DNA of 64,000 bases from contig JAJPEP010000052.1 of assembly GCA_021166845.1 (NCBI GenBank), positions 1-64,000 on the forward strand, read 5' to 3'. The translations under genes and the position numbers were made by a program. The notes under the pieces are model-generated. The model did no database searches and had not been told where the DNA came from. It worked only from the letters and a program-made list of their open reading frames with translations. The stretch comes from Thiobacillus sp. (GTDB lineage: Bacteria; Pseudomonadota; Gammaproteobacteria; Burkholderiales; Thiobacillaceae). The first letter of the stretch is position 1, and each line of letters starts with the position of its first letter. Below, one piece after another: positions 43,630-52,103 of the stretch.

Positions 43630-44577
43630 TCAGGGCGCGGGCGGCGCCGCCTTGGGTGACGGAATGACCAGGGCGTCGATCGCCTCGGTATTGAGCTTGA
43701 TACTCTTGTCGTTGCGGATGGCGGAGAGGTGCTCCGCTACGCGATCATTCATGTAACTGTCCTGCAGTTGCCGCACCAGGGCGTTCCGGACTTCCTCGAA
43801 AGGCTTCAGTCGCGCAGGCTTGCGCTCGACCAGGCGGATGATGTGGTAACCGAAGCGGGTCTTCACCAGCGGGCTGATTTCGCCCGCCTTCGTCAGCGCG
43901 AAAGCGGCTTCTTCGAACTGCGGCAGCATCCTTCCCTTGCCGAAGAACCCGAGGTCGCCCTGGCTCCCCTTGCTGCCGGGGTCGTCGGAGTATTCCTGCG
44001 CCAGCGCCCCGAAATCGGCGCCGGCCAGGGCCTTGGCGCGCACCTCCTCGGCACGCTTGCGCGCCTCGTCGTCGCCGCGTGCCTTGGTATCGATCAGCAC
44101 ATGCATGGCCCGCACCTGCTCGGGCACCTGGAATCTGGCCTGCTCGGCGAGATACTTTTCCTTGGCAGCCTGATTCATGTCCGGGACCTTGAGTTCCGCC
44201 CGGAAGCGATTCAGGCGCTCGATGCCCAGCACCCTTTCGGTGGCCAGTTCGACGGCCTTGCGCACCTGCGGGTCCTGATCGAAACCCAGCGCGCGCGCCT
44301 CGCTCGCAAGGGTGCGGTAAACGAGGAGGTTTTCCAGGTTGCTCGTGATCCGCTTCAGATCGCGGCGAAATTCCTCTCGTTTGTCCTCGGGCAGACGGTG
44401 CAGGTCGACCTCGAAGTCATGGCGAGTCAGATTCATGTCCCGCCAGGTCATCAGGGTGTCGGTGTCGGCCTGCCTGGCTGCTGTATCCTCGGCTGCCGCG
44501 GCGAAGCTCCCCGCCAGCAGCAGGGAAACAGCGCCGATGACCCTCAAACCGTTGTGTCGAATGAATGAATTTTTCAT
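43630..44577 (-). CDS. Exported parvulin-type peptidyl-prolyl isomerase
   Basis: A 315-residue periplasmic foldase. A signal peptide (about 1-28, ending SFAAAAE) is followed by a SurA-N-like helical region and a single rotamase domain (about 155-255): MHVLIDTKARGDDEARKRAEE, LAQEYSDDPGSKGSQGDLGFF, LPQFEEAAFAL, TRFGYHIIRLVE. Similar isomerases are found in exopolysaccharide clusters (EpsD type). First gene of the minus-strand glycan run, directly downstream of the terminator of the next secreted-protein gene. Confidence 0.88.
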   Translation of the reverse strand: MKNSFIRHNGLRVIGAVSLLLAGSFAAAAEDTAARQADTDTLMTWRDMNLTRHDFEVDLHRLPEDKREEFRRDLKRITSNLENLLVYRTLASEARALGFDQDPQVRKAVELATERVLGIERLNRFRAELKVPDMNQAAKEKYLAEQARFQVPEQVRAMHVLIDTKARGDDEARKRAEEVRAKALAGADFGALAQEYSDDPGSKGSQGDLGFFGKGRMLPQFEEAAFALTKAGEISPLVKTRFGYHIIRLVERKPARLKPFEEVRNALVRQLQDSYMNDRVAEHLSAIRNDKSIKLNTEAIDALVIPSPKAAPPAP

Positions 44578-44603
44578 AATCGTGCTGGATGAATTCTTTG
44601 AAT

Positions 44604-44633
44604 CAAAAAAAGCGGGGCCAGATAGCCCCGCTT
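44604..44633 (-). terminator. Rho-independent terminator after the PKD-like secreted protein gene
   Basis: On the minus strand the perfect 8-bp stem AGCGGGGC/GCCCCGCT with a 6-nt loop is followed by seven T residues. It lies 21 bp after the stop at 44654 and 27 bp before the prolyl isomerase start. Confidence 0.92.
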
Positions 44634-44653
44634 GCTTGGTCAGACTGCAGCGT

Positions 44654-45526
44654 TTACTGGGCGGCTGTTTGCAGGTTCTGCATCACCCAACCGGCCGCCG
44701 CCCCATCGCTGCCGCGCACGTTGAGATAAACCGGCTGATTGGCCGGGATCGTGCAACCCAGGCTGCCATTGGTGGAGTAGCCCATGTTGATCGAAGCTTT
44801 CCTCGACAGCACACACTTATCACCCAGGCTGTTGGTAAAGTCGCCCGGGCAAAGGCTCAAGGCCCAGTCCTTGTAACCGTTGCCGTAATTGCCAGCCGTT
44901 GACGACAGGTAGCCTTCCAGGGATTTGCCGTTGGTGAACTGAAGCGCCTTGCTCTGCCCTACGGCAACCGCGCTGTCAAACGTGGCACCGGGGTTGTCGA
45001 AGACGATATCAAAGTCCTTCAACGCGTAGGTGTCCTTGCCACCAATATTGACGATCACCGTGCCTGCGGGTGGGGTGGGGCACGACGAGGTGGTGGGTGG
45101 CGTCGTCGTCGTGGTCTGAGCGCTGACGATGATCGTTTTGGAAGCGCTAGGCTGCCCTGCGTCCACCGAATTGGTTCCCGCAACCGTGTAAGTATAGTCG
45201 CCCGCAGCAGCGAAGGTCATTACTGTGCTCGCACCACTGGGTGTAGAGCCAGCGCTAGCGGTCCAGGCATAAGAAGTCGCCGCCGGATTGCAGGAGGCCG
45301 CAATGGTGACCGCACTACCGACGGCAGCGGTGGCAGGAGCGGACACGGAACAGACGGGTGCGGTCGTCGGCGTAGTCGGGGTCGCAGTGACGCACGAGAT
45401 CACGCCGTTCGCATCGATGCTGAAACTCGAGCAATTCGCGTCGGAAAAGGAGAAAGATGCCGCATGGCCAACACCGGCCATGAGCAGGAAAGGGGCTGAA
45501 GCAGCCAAAGCAATAAAGGATTTCAT
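44654..45526 (-). CDS. Secreted protein with PKD/Ig-like domain, function unknown
   Basis: A 290-residue exported protein: signal peptide MKSFIALAASAPFLLMAGVG to AASF, a Thr/Pro linker, an Ig/PKD-like domain (about 55-135, CSVSAPATAAVGSAVTIAASC, SYAWTASAGSTPSGAS, YTYTVAGTNSVD), a second TTTTTPPTT linker, and a C-terminal domain of about 140 residues with six or so cysteines (VIVNIGGKDTYALKDFDIVF, GYSTNGSLGCTIP). The last domain is not recognised. The gene has its own promoter and terminator. A surface or extracellular adhesin-like or matrix protein, exported by Sec and perhaps type II secretion, is a guess. Confidence 0.72.
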   Translation of the reverse strand: MKSFIALAASAPFLLMAGVGHAASFSFSDANCSSFSIDANGVISCVTATPTTPTTAPVCSVSAPATAAVGSAVTIAASCNPAATSYAWTASAGSTPSGASTVMTFAAAGDYTYTVAGTNSVDAGQPSASKTIIVSAQTTTTTPPTTSSCPTPPAGTVIVNIGGKDTYALKDFDIVFDNPGATFDSAVAVGQSKALQFTNGKSLEGYLSSTAGNYGNGYKDWALSLCPGDFTNSLGDKCVLSRKASINMGYSTNGSLGCTIPANQPVYLNVRGSDGAAAGWVMQNLQTAAQ

Positions 45527-45666
45527 TGATCAGTCCTCGATCAGGGTTGAAAGACGTCACCACCCAGATAATCCGGCAACCCCGCTACCGCAGGACGAGC
45601 GTCCTGCGGCCGGAGGCTTTGCGTCCCCGCCTTTCGACGGGTTTGCCTTTACAGATGACGTTGCGA

Positions 45667-45694
45667 ATCTTAGGGTATCTACGGCGATGGTCAA
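45667..45694 (-). promoter_or_regulatory. Sigma-70 promoter for the PKD-like secreted protein gene
   Basis: On the minus strand, TTGACC (45694-45689) and TAAGAT (45672-45667) are separated by 16 bp. The predicted start of transcription leaves a leader of about 130 nt before the ATG at 45526, which has GAGG nine bases upstream. Confidence 0.6.
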
Positions 45695-45820
45695 GAAAAC
45701 TTGAACCCGGATTATACGGGAAATGATGCGGGGCGGTATGCGACTTTTTGTCGCCTGCGGGAGGGGCCGCGGGCACGTCGTCCGACCTCGATCTGCGGGC
45801 ATCCCGACGATTCGTCCAGG

Positions 45821-45850
45821 CAAAAAAAACAGGCAGCCAAGGCTGCCTGT
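45821..45850 (-). terminator. Rho-independent terminator after the 477-residue secreted protein gene
   Basis: On the minus strand ACAGGCAGCC/GGCTGCCTGT form a perfect 10-bp stem with a 2-nt centre, followed by eight T residues. It lies 46 bp past the stop at 45897 and is strong, as expected for a highly expressed gene. Confidence 0.93.
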
Positions 45851-45896
45851 CGAAGTTCCACACACCGGCCATGCGGCCGGCTTTGCTTCCTATGAC

Positions 45897-47330
45897 TTAG
45901 GGAAGAGTGATGGCACGATTGTATTTGTGGATAAAGGAGCCGCCATAGTTGGACAGCACGCCGCCCATGTTGCCGTTCACGTACTCCTGCGCGCCGAAGC
46001 CGATGACCGGCAAGCCGCTGTAGGTGACGCCTTCGTCGGAGACGATCTGACGGGTAACGTCGCCGCTCCCGTCAAGGTTGCCCGCGATAGCGGGGAAGCC
46101 GATGCGCAGCCAGCCGCTGTTGAAGCCGGCGTTGGGCACGTTGAGTGCAAGCGCCGAACCCAGCACGTTGGAGTTGTTGACGGTGACCACGTTGACCTCC
46201 CAGCACAGGGAGTTCTTGCCCACGGGCGGCGCGGGCGAGAAGTCGACATCGGTCGTGGTGGTTGTCTCTTCGCGGTCCCAGATATTGAGAGTGACTTCTT
46301 CACAGGCGCCGTTCAACTTGAAGTCCTGGGTAAACGGACGGGAATAGTTCAAGTCCGCCGAATCGGCATCGGTATCGATGTCCGAGGCCACGTAGAAGCG
46401 CTTGGTCGGGAAGTTGACCACCAAGTCGGTGCCGGCAGCCAGGGTGGGTTCAACGGTGAACTCGTTGAGCACCGCGGTGCGCATGATCAGGGCGGAGACC
46501 GGATCGGCCAGTTCGCCGTTGACCCAGTTGGAAGTAATGGCACTGCCTTCGAAGAAGACGGTGCTCTGGGCCGGGAGCGCCTGCTCCAGGCTCGGCAGCA
46601 GGCTGCCAGGCGCGGTGTGGTTAGCAGCAATGGTGAAGGCATCCAGGACCACGGGGTCGAAGGAGAAATCGGTGCCATTGGCTACGTTGATCAGCGTGCC
46701 GGTACCCATCAGGCCACCCCCCGGTGCGGACACGGAACCCGGGGTGAAGGTGCCGTCAGCCCAGTCCGTGACCACGGCGGCGCAGTTCGCGGGCACGCCG
46801 CTGACGTGGGTCACGGCCGTGTCGAAGTACACGGTCGCGCTACCCGGATCGATATCGATATGGTTGGCCTCGCCCATTTCGATGATCTCGACATAGCCCT
46901 CGCGAGTGCGGTTCAGACTGCCGTCTTCGCCATCTGCGTTGCTGCCGGTGTATGCGAAGTTACGGAACTCGACGCCACTGGCGGGAATCGCGGGCACGGT
47001 ACAGGACTTGTCGGTGGTCACGAGCTTGGCGCCATCGGCGGTCGTGGTGATCACACCGGTCCACACGTCATGCTTCGACAGATACAGGTTGAAGTCGATC
47101 ACTTCACGGCTGTTCTTGGACTCCAGGACGCGGACCTTGACAGCCTTGGCGGAGTCGGTGGTGTTGGTCACGGTGACAACGGTGTCGTTGCCGTTCCGCA
47201 CGCTGTAGTAGGGGTACAGCAGAACTTGGCCCAGGCCATCATCACCCGTGGTCACGGCACTTGCGGTACCCGACAGGCCGATGAGGGTGGACAGCACTGC
47301 CATGTTGACAAGATTGCGCTTCATATTCAT
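45897..47330 (-). CDS. Abundant-type secreted protein of unknown family (possible surface-layer protein)
   Basis: A 477-residue exported protein with signal peptide (about 1-26, ending GTASA). The mature part is acidic, rich in Thr, Val, Asn and Gly, low in Lys, with four or five cysteines, and begins GLGQVLLYPYYSVRNGNDTV, then VTNTTDSAKAVKVRVLE. It looks all-beta; no enzyme motif is seen. Strong expression signals surround it: a good promoter at 47404-47432, AAGGAG seven bases before the ATG, and a 10-bp-stem terminator. Composition and signals suggest a cell-surface or S-layer-like protein and hence a possible target of the neighbouring glycosylation genes; both points are inference. Confidence 0.72.
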   Translation of the reverse strand: MNMKRNLVNMAVLSTLIGLSGTASAVTTGDDGLGQVLLYPYYSVRNGNDTVVTVTNTTDSAKAVKVRVLESKNSREVIDFNLYLSKHDVWTGVITTTADGAKLVTTDKSCTVPAIPASGVEFRNFAYTGSNADGEDGSLNRTREGYVEIIEMGEANHIDIDPGSATVYFDTAVTHVSGVPANCAAVVTDWADGTFTPGSVSAPGGGLMGTGTLINVANGTDFSFDPVVLDAFTIAANHTAPGSLLPSLEQALPAQSTVFFEGSAITSNWVNGELADPVSALIMRTAVLNEFTVEPTLAAGTDLVVNFPTKRFYVASDIDTDADSADLNYSRPFTQDFKLNGACEEVTLNIWDREETTTTTDVDFSPAPPVGKNSLCWEVNVVTVNNSNVLGSALALNVPNAGFNSGWLRIGFPAIAGNLDGSGDVTRQIVSDEGVTYSGLPVIGFGAQEYVNGNMGGVLSNYGGSFIHKYNRAITLP

Positions 47331-47351
47331 CTAATAACTCCTTAATTAAAA

Positions 47352-47365
47352 AAGCAACGTTGCTT
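47352..47365 (-). promoter_or_regulatory. Palindrome plus T-run in the leader of the 477-residue secreted protein gene
   Basis: A perfect 14-bp palindrome AAGCAACGTTGCTT lies in the 5' leader, 22 bp before the start codon. On the coding strand it is followed by a run of T, so it resembles a short intrinsic terminator (attenuator); it could instead be a repressor operator. Confidence 0.45.
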
Positions 47366-47403
47366 CAAAAAACATTCCCCATTCATTCCGGAACGCACGA
47401 GGA

Positions 47404-47432
47404 ATAATACAGTCTCAGGACTTTCGTTCCAA
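47404..47432 (-). promoter_or_regulatory. Sigma-70 promoter for the 477-residue secreted protein gene
   Basis: On the minus strand TTGGAA (47432-47427) is followed after exactly 17 bp by TATTAT (47409-47404). The leader would be about 65-70 nt and includes the AAGCAACGTTGCTT palindrome. Confidence 0.7.
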
Positions 47433-47514
47433 GGATTGTCAGCGTAATTCATAAATCATGATGAGTTACCCATTCATCCCCTTTCTCCAGTCAAGACGAC
47501 TAACCAAGAAACCT

Positions 47515-47916
47515 TCATCGCGGCAGGAGATACCACCACTGCCCGCCTTCCCTTACCCAGGTCTCATCCAGAGACCTCTCGGACTCGTATTTGACACCCG
47601 GGCGCATATATTCATAGGCCAATTGAACCTGGACCTTGCACACGTCCACCGCGCACTCCACGTCCGCGACATTGGCGCCACGCCAGATCCCCGGCTTCAG
47701 GCTGCCTTTGTAGTAGGCAGCGGTGACGCGTTCGCGGGAGCCCGGACTGAGATACGCATAGGCTTCGTCCAGCCGGCCGGCAAGCAAATGCTGCCAGCGC
47801 TGCTCCGCCCGCTCGCGCACCTGGGTGGGAGCGTCCACGGGCGCCGATTGCATGCCGGCACAACCGGACAGCATCCACAGCACCGCGAATACAACCAAAC
47901 CCTCCCTAACCGTCAT
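47515..47916 (-). CDS. Small outer-membrane-type lipoprotein, unknown function
   Basis: A 133-residue lipoprotein. The signal sequence MTVREGLVVFAVLWMLSGC has a clear lipobox (LSGC) at about residue 19. The mature domain (RAEQRWQHLLAGRLDEAYAY, VECAVDVCKVQVQLAYEY, WVREGGQWWYLL) looks like a small alpha+beta, NTF2-like domain. ATG 47916 is chosen for signal-peptide sense over an upstream ATG at 47955. Confidence 0.75.
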   Translation of the reverse strand: MTVREGLVVFAVLWMLSGCAGMQSAPVDAPTQVRERAEQRWQHLLAGRLDEAYAYLSPGSRERVTAAYYKGSLKPGIWRGANVADVECAVDVCKVQVQLAYEYMRPGVKYESERSLDETWVREGGQWWYLLPR

Positions 47917-47964
47917 CGAATGACCTTTGTCTCGTTTACACACAAGCTCCAGCACGGGGCTTGA

Positions 47965-47994
47965 TCACTACGCCACACCCAGCCTACATGTCAA
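47965..47994 (-). promoter_or_regulatory. Possible promoter for the small lipoprotein gene
   Basis: A perfect TTGACA (47994-47989 on the minus strand) lies 18 bp from a poor -10 box TAGTGA (47970-47965), about 50 bp ahead of the start codon. Confidence 0.35.
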
Positions 47995-48323
47995 TCAGCA
48001 TACTATAAGTAGGCTAGATTCCAACGGAATCGTACGCCATCGCGCGCCACAGGGACGGGATTGTGAGACGATGTTGCACAAATGCAACAATTCTTTGAAT
48101 CCCGATGCGGATGTAAAACCCTTCGCTGCCTTTACGGTTGAATTATTGCGAAGTTTAGAGATTGAAACGAATTTTTAGAGACGGATTCACTCCCCGGAAT
48201 GAGCGCGCATCGAAAAATTCGTGCCGGCCTGGCAGGATCGGTCGGCCACCGAGGGATCGAAGTGTACTGGCCAGCGCGGTCGCCCGCGCCGTGGCGAGAT
48301 GCGCACGCAGAGCCGAAGCAAGT
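47995..48323. other. Intergenic region, no gene supported
   Basis: The 330 bp between the lipoprotein and transglycosylase genes is lower in GC than its surroundings up to about 48180. It has a short inverted repeat GTTGCacaaatGCAAC at 48073-48088, similar in its half-site to the palindrome at 47352-47365. Open frames here have no ribosome site or recognisable content. Confidence 0.5.
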
Positions 48324-48944
48324 TCAGAGCATCGCGCTGTACTTGTCATAAAGACGCATGACCTTCGGCACATAAGCCTGCGTTTCACGATAGGGCGGAA
48401 TTTTTCTGCCATGCCGGATCACGGCATTTTCTCCGGCATTGTAGGCCGCGACAGCAAGTTCGACATTGTTGTCGAACATGTCCAGCAAGTCACGCAGGTA
48501 GCGGGTGCCGCCGCGAATATTTTGGATGGGATCGAAGGCATCTTTGACTGCATAGCGCCTGGCTGTTCCCGGCATGAGTTGCATCAGGCCCTGGGCACCG
48601 GCCCGCGATACGGCCGCCGGGTTGTAGCCCGATTCAGCGGTGATGACGGCGTGAACCAGGGCAGCATCGATGCCGACCTCGCCCGCGGCTTGTTCGATGT
48701 GCGAGGCGAAGGCGGCGACGTTGCCCTTGACTACCGGCGCGCGCGCGCGATTGTTTTTCCCGGACTCCTCCAACAGGCTGGATATGCGCTGGTACGGGCC
48801 GCCTCCGGGGGCGCTGGTGTCCGGGGCGTTGGTGTAATGCGCGACGCCATCAGCGTCGGCATAGGCATACACGTCGGCCCGCGCCGGGGCAGCCAGAACA
48901 ACCAGGAGAATGAAGAAAATTCGCGGCACGGATTCGCAAGGCAT
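48324..48944 (-). CDS. Exported lytic transglycosylase (SLT domain)
   Basis: A 206-residue periplasmic enzyme that cuts peptidoglycan with formation of anhydro-muramic ends. Signal peptide (about 1-23), a short DUF4124-like segment (DVYAYADADGVAHYTNAPD), then the SLT domain (about 85-195) with the catalytic Glu in ITAESGYNPAAVSRAGAQGL, MQLMPGTA and AAYNAGENAV. Both ATG 48962 and 48944 give good signal peptides; the shorter is listed. Single gene. Confidence 0.88.
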   Translation of the reverse strand: MPCESVPRIFFILLVVLAAPARADVYAYADADGVAHYTNAPDTSAPGGGPYQRISSLLEESGKNNRARAPVVKGNVAAFASHIEQAAGEVGIDAALVHAVITAESGYNPAAVSRAGAQGLMQLMPGTARRYAVKDAFDPIQNIRGGTRYLRDLLDMFDNNVELAVAAYNAGENAVIRHGRKIPPYRETQAYVPKVMRLYDKYSAML

Positions 48945-49046
48945 GGGGTGGACGGACCGCATTTTAACCCAGATCGCTTATTGGAATGCCCGGGCTCGCC
49001 GAGCAGGCGGCCTGCCCTTGGGGCAAGGGGTTTGGCGGCGCCGGCA

Positions 49047-49269
49047 TCGCGGGTAAACCCGCTCCCACAGGGGCGATGGCGATGTTTTTTTTGTGGAAGC
49101 GGATTTATCCGCGATTCTCAGCACCAGCTTCGCGGCTAAAGCCGCTCCCACAAGGGCGACGGCGATATTTTTGTGGGAGCGGGTTTACCCGCGATTCTCA
49201 GCGACAGATTCGCGGCTGAAACCGCTCCCACAGGGGGAACGGTTTTTTATGGGGGGAGGGTTTATCCCT
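49047..49269. repeat. REP array, left of the RAYT gene (five units plus a remnant)
   Basis: Short hairpin units of consensus GTGGGAGCGGGTTTACCCGCGA alternate in direction: 49047-49069 (reverse), 49093-49114 (forward), 49130-49152 (reverse), 49173-49194 (forward), 49209-49232 (reverse), with a worn unit at about 49250-49269. A subset has the core GGCTAAAGCC or GGCTGAAACC instead of GGTAAACCC, with compensating changes in the stem. This is the classic layout of paired REP elements (BIMEs). Confidence 0.88.
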
Positions 49270-49731
49270 TCACAACCAAACCGCGTCCCAATGAGGGTAT
49301 TGCCGAACGGAGTCAACCAACCCTGCACGCACGGGGTTGGCAACGACATAGCGGGCGACATGCTGCAAATCCGCCCCGTCGCGCATGCCCTGGTCATGGA
49401 ATCCGCCCTGCCAGACCGCCCTGCCGGGTGTGCCGCGACTGCGGTTGATGGCGCCGCCACTCAGGGATTTGAACCGCCTCAGCAAATCAGGGAGCGCGGC
49501 GCCGGTCAACTGCAGCAGCCAATGCAGATGATCTGGCATCAGCACGAAGGCGAGCGTGCCGCACAGTCCCGCTTCGTCGCAAGCGCGCAATTCCCGTATC
49601 GCCAATCGGGCCAGCTGCAAGTCGGCGAACAGGGGGAGGCGGCCTTGCGTCACCGTGGTGACGAGATAACCCCGCCCGATTTCCGAGACACGGCCAATAC
49701 GCAGGTTGCGGCTATGAGGCGGGTGCGTCAT
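49270..49731 (-). CDS. REP-associated tyrosine transposase (RAYT, Y1/HUH family)
   Basis: A 153-residue Y1-type nuclease related to IS200/IS605 transposases and thought to spread REP elements. Motifs: the HUH site in VLMPDHLHWLLQL, RRFKSLSGGAINRSR, VWQGGFHDQGMRD and the C-terminal ARYVVANPVRAGLV with the probable nucleophile Tyr. It is flanked on both sides by REP units, as expected. ATG 49731 is listed; one at 49743 is also open. All catalytic features are visible, so it may be active. Confidence 0.92.
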   Translation of the reverse strand: MTHPPHSRNLRIGRVSEIGRGYLVTTVTQGRLPLFADLQLARLAIRELRACDEAGLCGTLAFVLMPDHLHWLLQLTGAALPDLLRRFKSLSGGAINRSRGTPGRAVWQGGFHDQGMRDGADLQHVARYVVANPVRAGLVDSVRQYPHWDAVWL

Positions 49732-49792
49732 GGCGATAATCATGACGGAAATACAGGCGTTGACAGAAGCGGGTTGCCGGCGTTTGCTGCAA

Positions 49793-49893
49793 TCGCGGGT
49801 AAACCCGCTCCCACAAAAAACCGCCGTCCCCCTGTGTAAGCGGCTTCAGCCGCGGAGCGGGCGCCGGGGATCGCGGGTAAACCCGCTCCTACA
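49793..49893. repeat. REP array, right of the RAYT gene (three units)
   Basis: Units at 49793-49815 (reverse, TCGCGGGTAAACCCGCTCCC), 49834-49856 (forward, GTGTAAGCGGCTTCAGCCGC) and 49870-49893 (reverse, ends in CTCCTACA). They have the same consensus and alternation as the left array and lie between the RAYT gene and the end of gspD. Confidence 0.87.
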
Positions 49894-49934
49894 AGAGGCG
49901 TCATCGCCGCGATTTTTACACCGCGGGTCTACGC

Positions 49935-52103
49935 TTATTCGGCGCTCCCGACAGCAGGTTTTGGCGGCAGCGCTACCGATTTGAGCATGCGCTCGAGGCC
50001 GTTGATGCGGCTGCGGTATTCCTCGGTGATGGCGGCTGCGTTTTGCGTGTCGATGAGCACGCGCGGGGTAATGAGGAGAATCAGTTCGGTGCGGTTGTCG
50101 CCCCAACTCTGGGTGCCGAACAGCCCGCCGATGAGGGGGATCTGCGCGAGCAGCGGCAAGCCTTCGGTGGCCTTGTTTTTTTCTTCCCTGATCAGGCCGG
50201 CGAGGATGATGGTTTCGCCCGATTTGACGGTGACGGTGCTTTCCGCGGTACGTTCCTGAATGGTTGGGGAGTCGATGCCGGAGGTGGTGGTGGGGGTGGC
50301 GTTGCTGACCTCCTGATTGATTTCCATGGTGACCTGTCCGCCCGCATTGACGCGCGGGGTAACCGAGAGCATGACGCCGGTTTCGATGTACTGGATGGTG
50401 CTGATGATGCCGGTGTCCGTGGTGGTGCTGGCGACAGACTGGGTCTGGCTGATGGTGGGCACGCGGTCGCCAACCTGGATCTTGGCCGTCTGGTTGTCCG
50501 CCACGGTGATATGCGGCGAGGAAATGATCTTGAGCTTGGAATCGGTCGCGAGGGCATTCAGGACGGCACCGACGTCGGCCGCCTTGCTCACCCAGGAATA
50601 GGAAAAACCGGGCACGAGCGCAGTGATCCCCCCCAGGCCGGTGTCGAGCTTGCCATTGATGCGTGCACCATTGTTGAAATACCACTCCAGCCCGTATTTG
50701 AGTTCGTCCTTGAGGGTGATTTCGGCGATGGTGACCTCGACCAGAACCTGCCGCACCGCCACGTCGAGCTTGCGGATGGCGGATTCGATGCTCTCGTAGT
50801 CGGCGGGGCTGGCCAGAATCAACAGGGCGTTGTTGTCCTTGTCGGCGATGACACGCACATCCTGCGGCAAACCCACACTGCCCCCAGACCCGGCGGTCGC
50901 GCTTGTTAGGGATGCAGCCGGTCGGACTTCCTTGCCGTTGGCCTGGGACGGCTCCGCTGATTTGACTTCGGCAGGCACGGCACCGGGCGCAAGTTCGGGG
51001 GAAGACATCGCCTTGGCTTGCGTACCCTTCCCGGAAAAAGCATCGTTGAGCAGGGTGGCCAGATTCTCAGCCTTGCCGTTCTGCACCGGATACACGTAAA
51101 GCCGCCGACCGCCTCCACCCGCGCCCGGGCGATCGAGGCGCTCGATCCAGGTGCGGGCCTGCTCCAGATACTTCGCCTGCGGGGTGACCACCAGCAGGGC
51201 GTTGAGCCGTTCGATGGGGACGACCCGGATGGCGCCGGCGAGCGGGCCGAGATTCTTGTCGCCAAACAGCTTTTCCAGTTCGCCGGTGACTGTTTTCACG
51301 TCCACGCTTTGCAGGGTGAACAGGCCCACCGACATGCCGGAAATCCAGTCCACGTCGAACATGTCGATGGTCTCGAGCATGTGCTTCAGTTGCAGCTGGG
51401 TGCCGGACAGGATGAGCAGGTTGCGCAGCGGATCGATGCGCACGCTGGAAGTCTCGCCGGCGAGGGGCTCAAGGATTTTGGCCATGTCGGCCACCCCGAT
51501 GTGCTTGAGCGGGACAATCTGGATGCTGTAGCCGCCGGGCAGCGGCTTGCCGGTTTCAACCAGTTGCGGCGTGGCATTGCCCTTGCCCGCGGCAGCCGAG
51601 GGCACGATGCGAAACACGCCGTCGCCCTCGCGGATCATGACCGCTCCGTTCATGCGCAGGACCTCCTCGAGGGTATGCATGGCAGCCGCCCTGGGGATCG
51701 GCTTGGCTGTGCGCAAGGTGATCGATCCCGCAACGCGCGGATCGACGATGTAATTTTCCTTGAGAATGTCGCCAAGGATGGTTCGCACCACCTCGCGCAA
51801 GTCGGCGCCCTCGAAGTTGAGCGTGATGTTTCCACCCGCTTCCATGGACATGGGCAGTTGTGCCGGTGCCTTGACCGTTACGCCAGTACCCGGATACAGC
51901 TTGAAGCGTTCATCTTCTTTGCCTTTACCGCTTGATCCTGAGTCGATCTTGGTCCCGTAGAGATGCGGCAAGACTTTCAATGTAACGCCATCCTCCGCCG
52001 CCCCCTGATTTCCAACCGAGGCACAGCCGGTCAAGGCCAGGGCAAGGGCGTTTGCAAGCACGAACCCCGCTTTGGAGGGATTTGGTTTATGCATAGCTTT
52101 CAT
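49935..52103 (-). CDS. gspD: Type II secretion system secretin GspD
   Basis: A 722-residue outer-membrane channel protein with a lipoprotein signal (ALALTGC at about 28). The N-terminal N0-N3 ring domains follow (GADLREVVRTILGDILKENY, LRTAKPIPRAAAMHTLEEVL, DMAKILEPLAGETSSVRIDP). The secretin domain includes VLVEVTIAEITLKDELKYGL, LKIISSPHITVADNQTAKIQ, GVMLSVTPRVNAGG, TVTVKSGETIILAGLI and the GLP-to-TELILLITPRVL ending. A long Ala/Ser/Gly linker is in N3. ATG 52103 is preferred (AGGTG upstream) to TTG 52109. Last gene of the gsp operon, 143 bp after the gspC-like gene. Confidence 0.95.
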   Translation of the reverse strand: MKAMHKPNPSKAGFVLANALALALTGCASVGNQGAAEDGVTLKVLPHLYGTKIDSGSSGKGKEDERFKLYPGTGVTVKAPAQLPMSMEAGGNITLNFEGADLREVVRTILGDILKENYIVDPRVAGSITLRTAKPIPRAAAMHTLEEVLRMNGAVMIREGDGVFRIVPSAAAGKGNATPQLVETGKPLPGGYSIQIVPLKHIGVADMAKILEPLAGETSSVRIDPLRNLLILSGTQLQLKHMLETIDMFDVDWISGMSVGLFTLQSVDVKTVTGELEKLFGDKNLGPLAGAIRVVPIERLNALLVVTPQAKYLEQARTWIERLDRPGAGGGGRRLYVYPVQNGKAENLATLLNDAFSGKGTQAKAMSSPELAPGAVPAEVKSAEPSQANGKEVRPAASLTSATAGSGGSVGLPQDVRVIADKDNNALLILASPADYESIESAIRKLDVAVRQVLVEVTIAEITLKDELKYGLEWYFNNGARINGKLDTGLGGITALVPGFSYSWVSKAADVGAVLNALATDSKLKIISSPHITVADNQTAKIQVGDRVPTISQTQSVASTTTDTGIISTIQYIETGVMLSVTPRVNAGGQVTMEINQEVSNATPTTTSGIDSPTIQERTAESTVTVKSGETIILAGLIREEKNKATEGLPLLAQIPLIGGLFGTQSWGDNRTELILLITPRVLIDTQNAAAITEEYRSRINGLERMLKSVALPPKPAVGSAE

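Noticed and set aside
45723-47345. Plus-strand open frame of 540 codons
   Set aside because: Antisense to the 477-residue secreted protein, which has promoter, ribosome site, signal peptide and terminator on the minus strand.
48155-48412. 85-codon minus-strand frame upstream of and overlapping the transglycosylase end
   Set aside because: It overlaps the 3' end of the transglycosylase gene in another frame and has no ribosome site or conserved look.
49047-49893. Possible CRISPR array
   Set aside because: Repeats alternate in direction, are palindromic, spacing is irregular, and the enclosed gene is a RAYT transposase, so these are REP elements.
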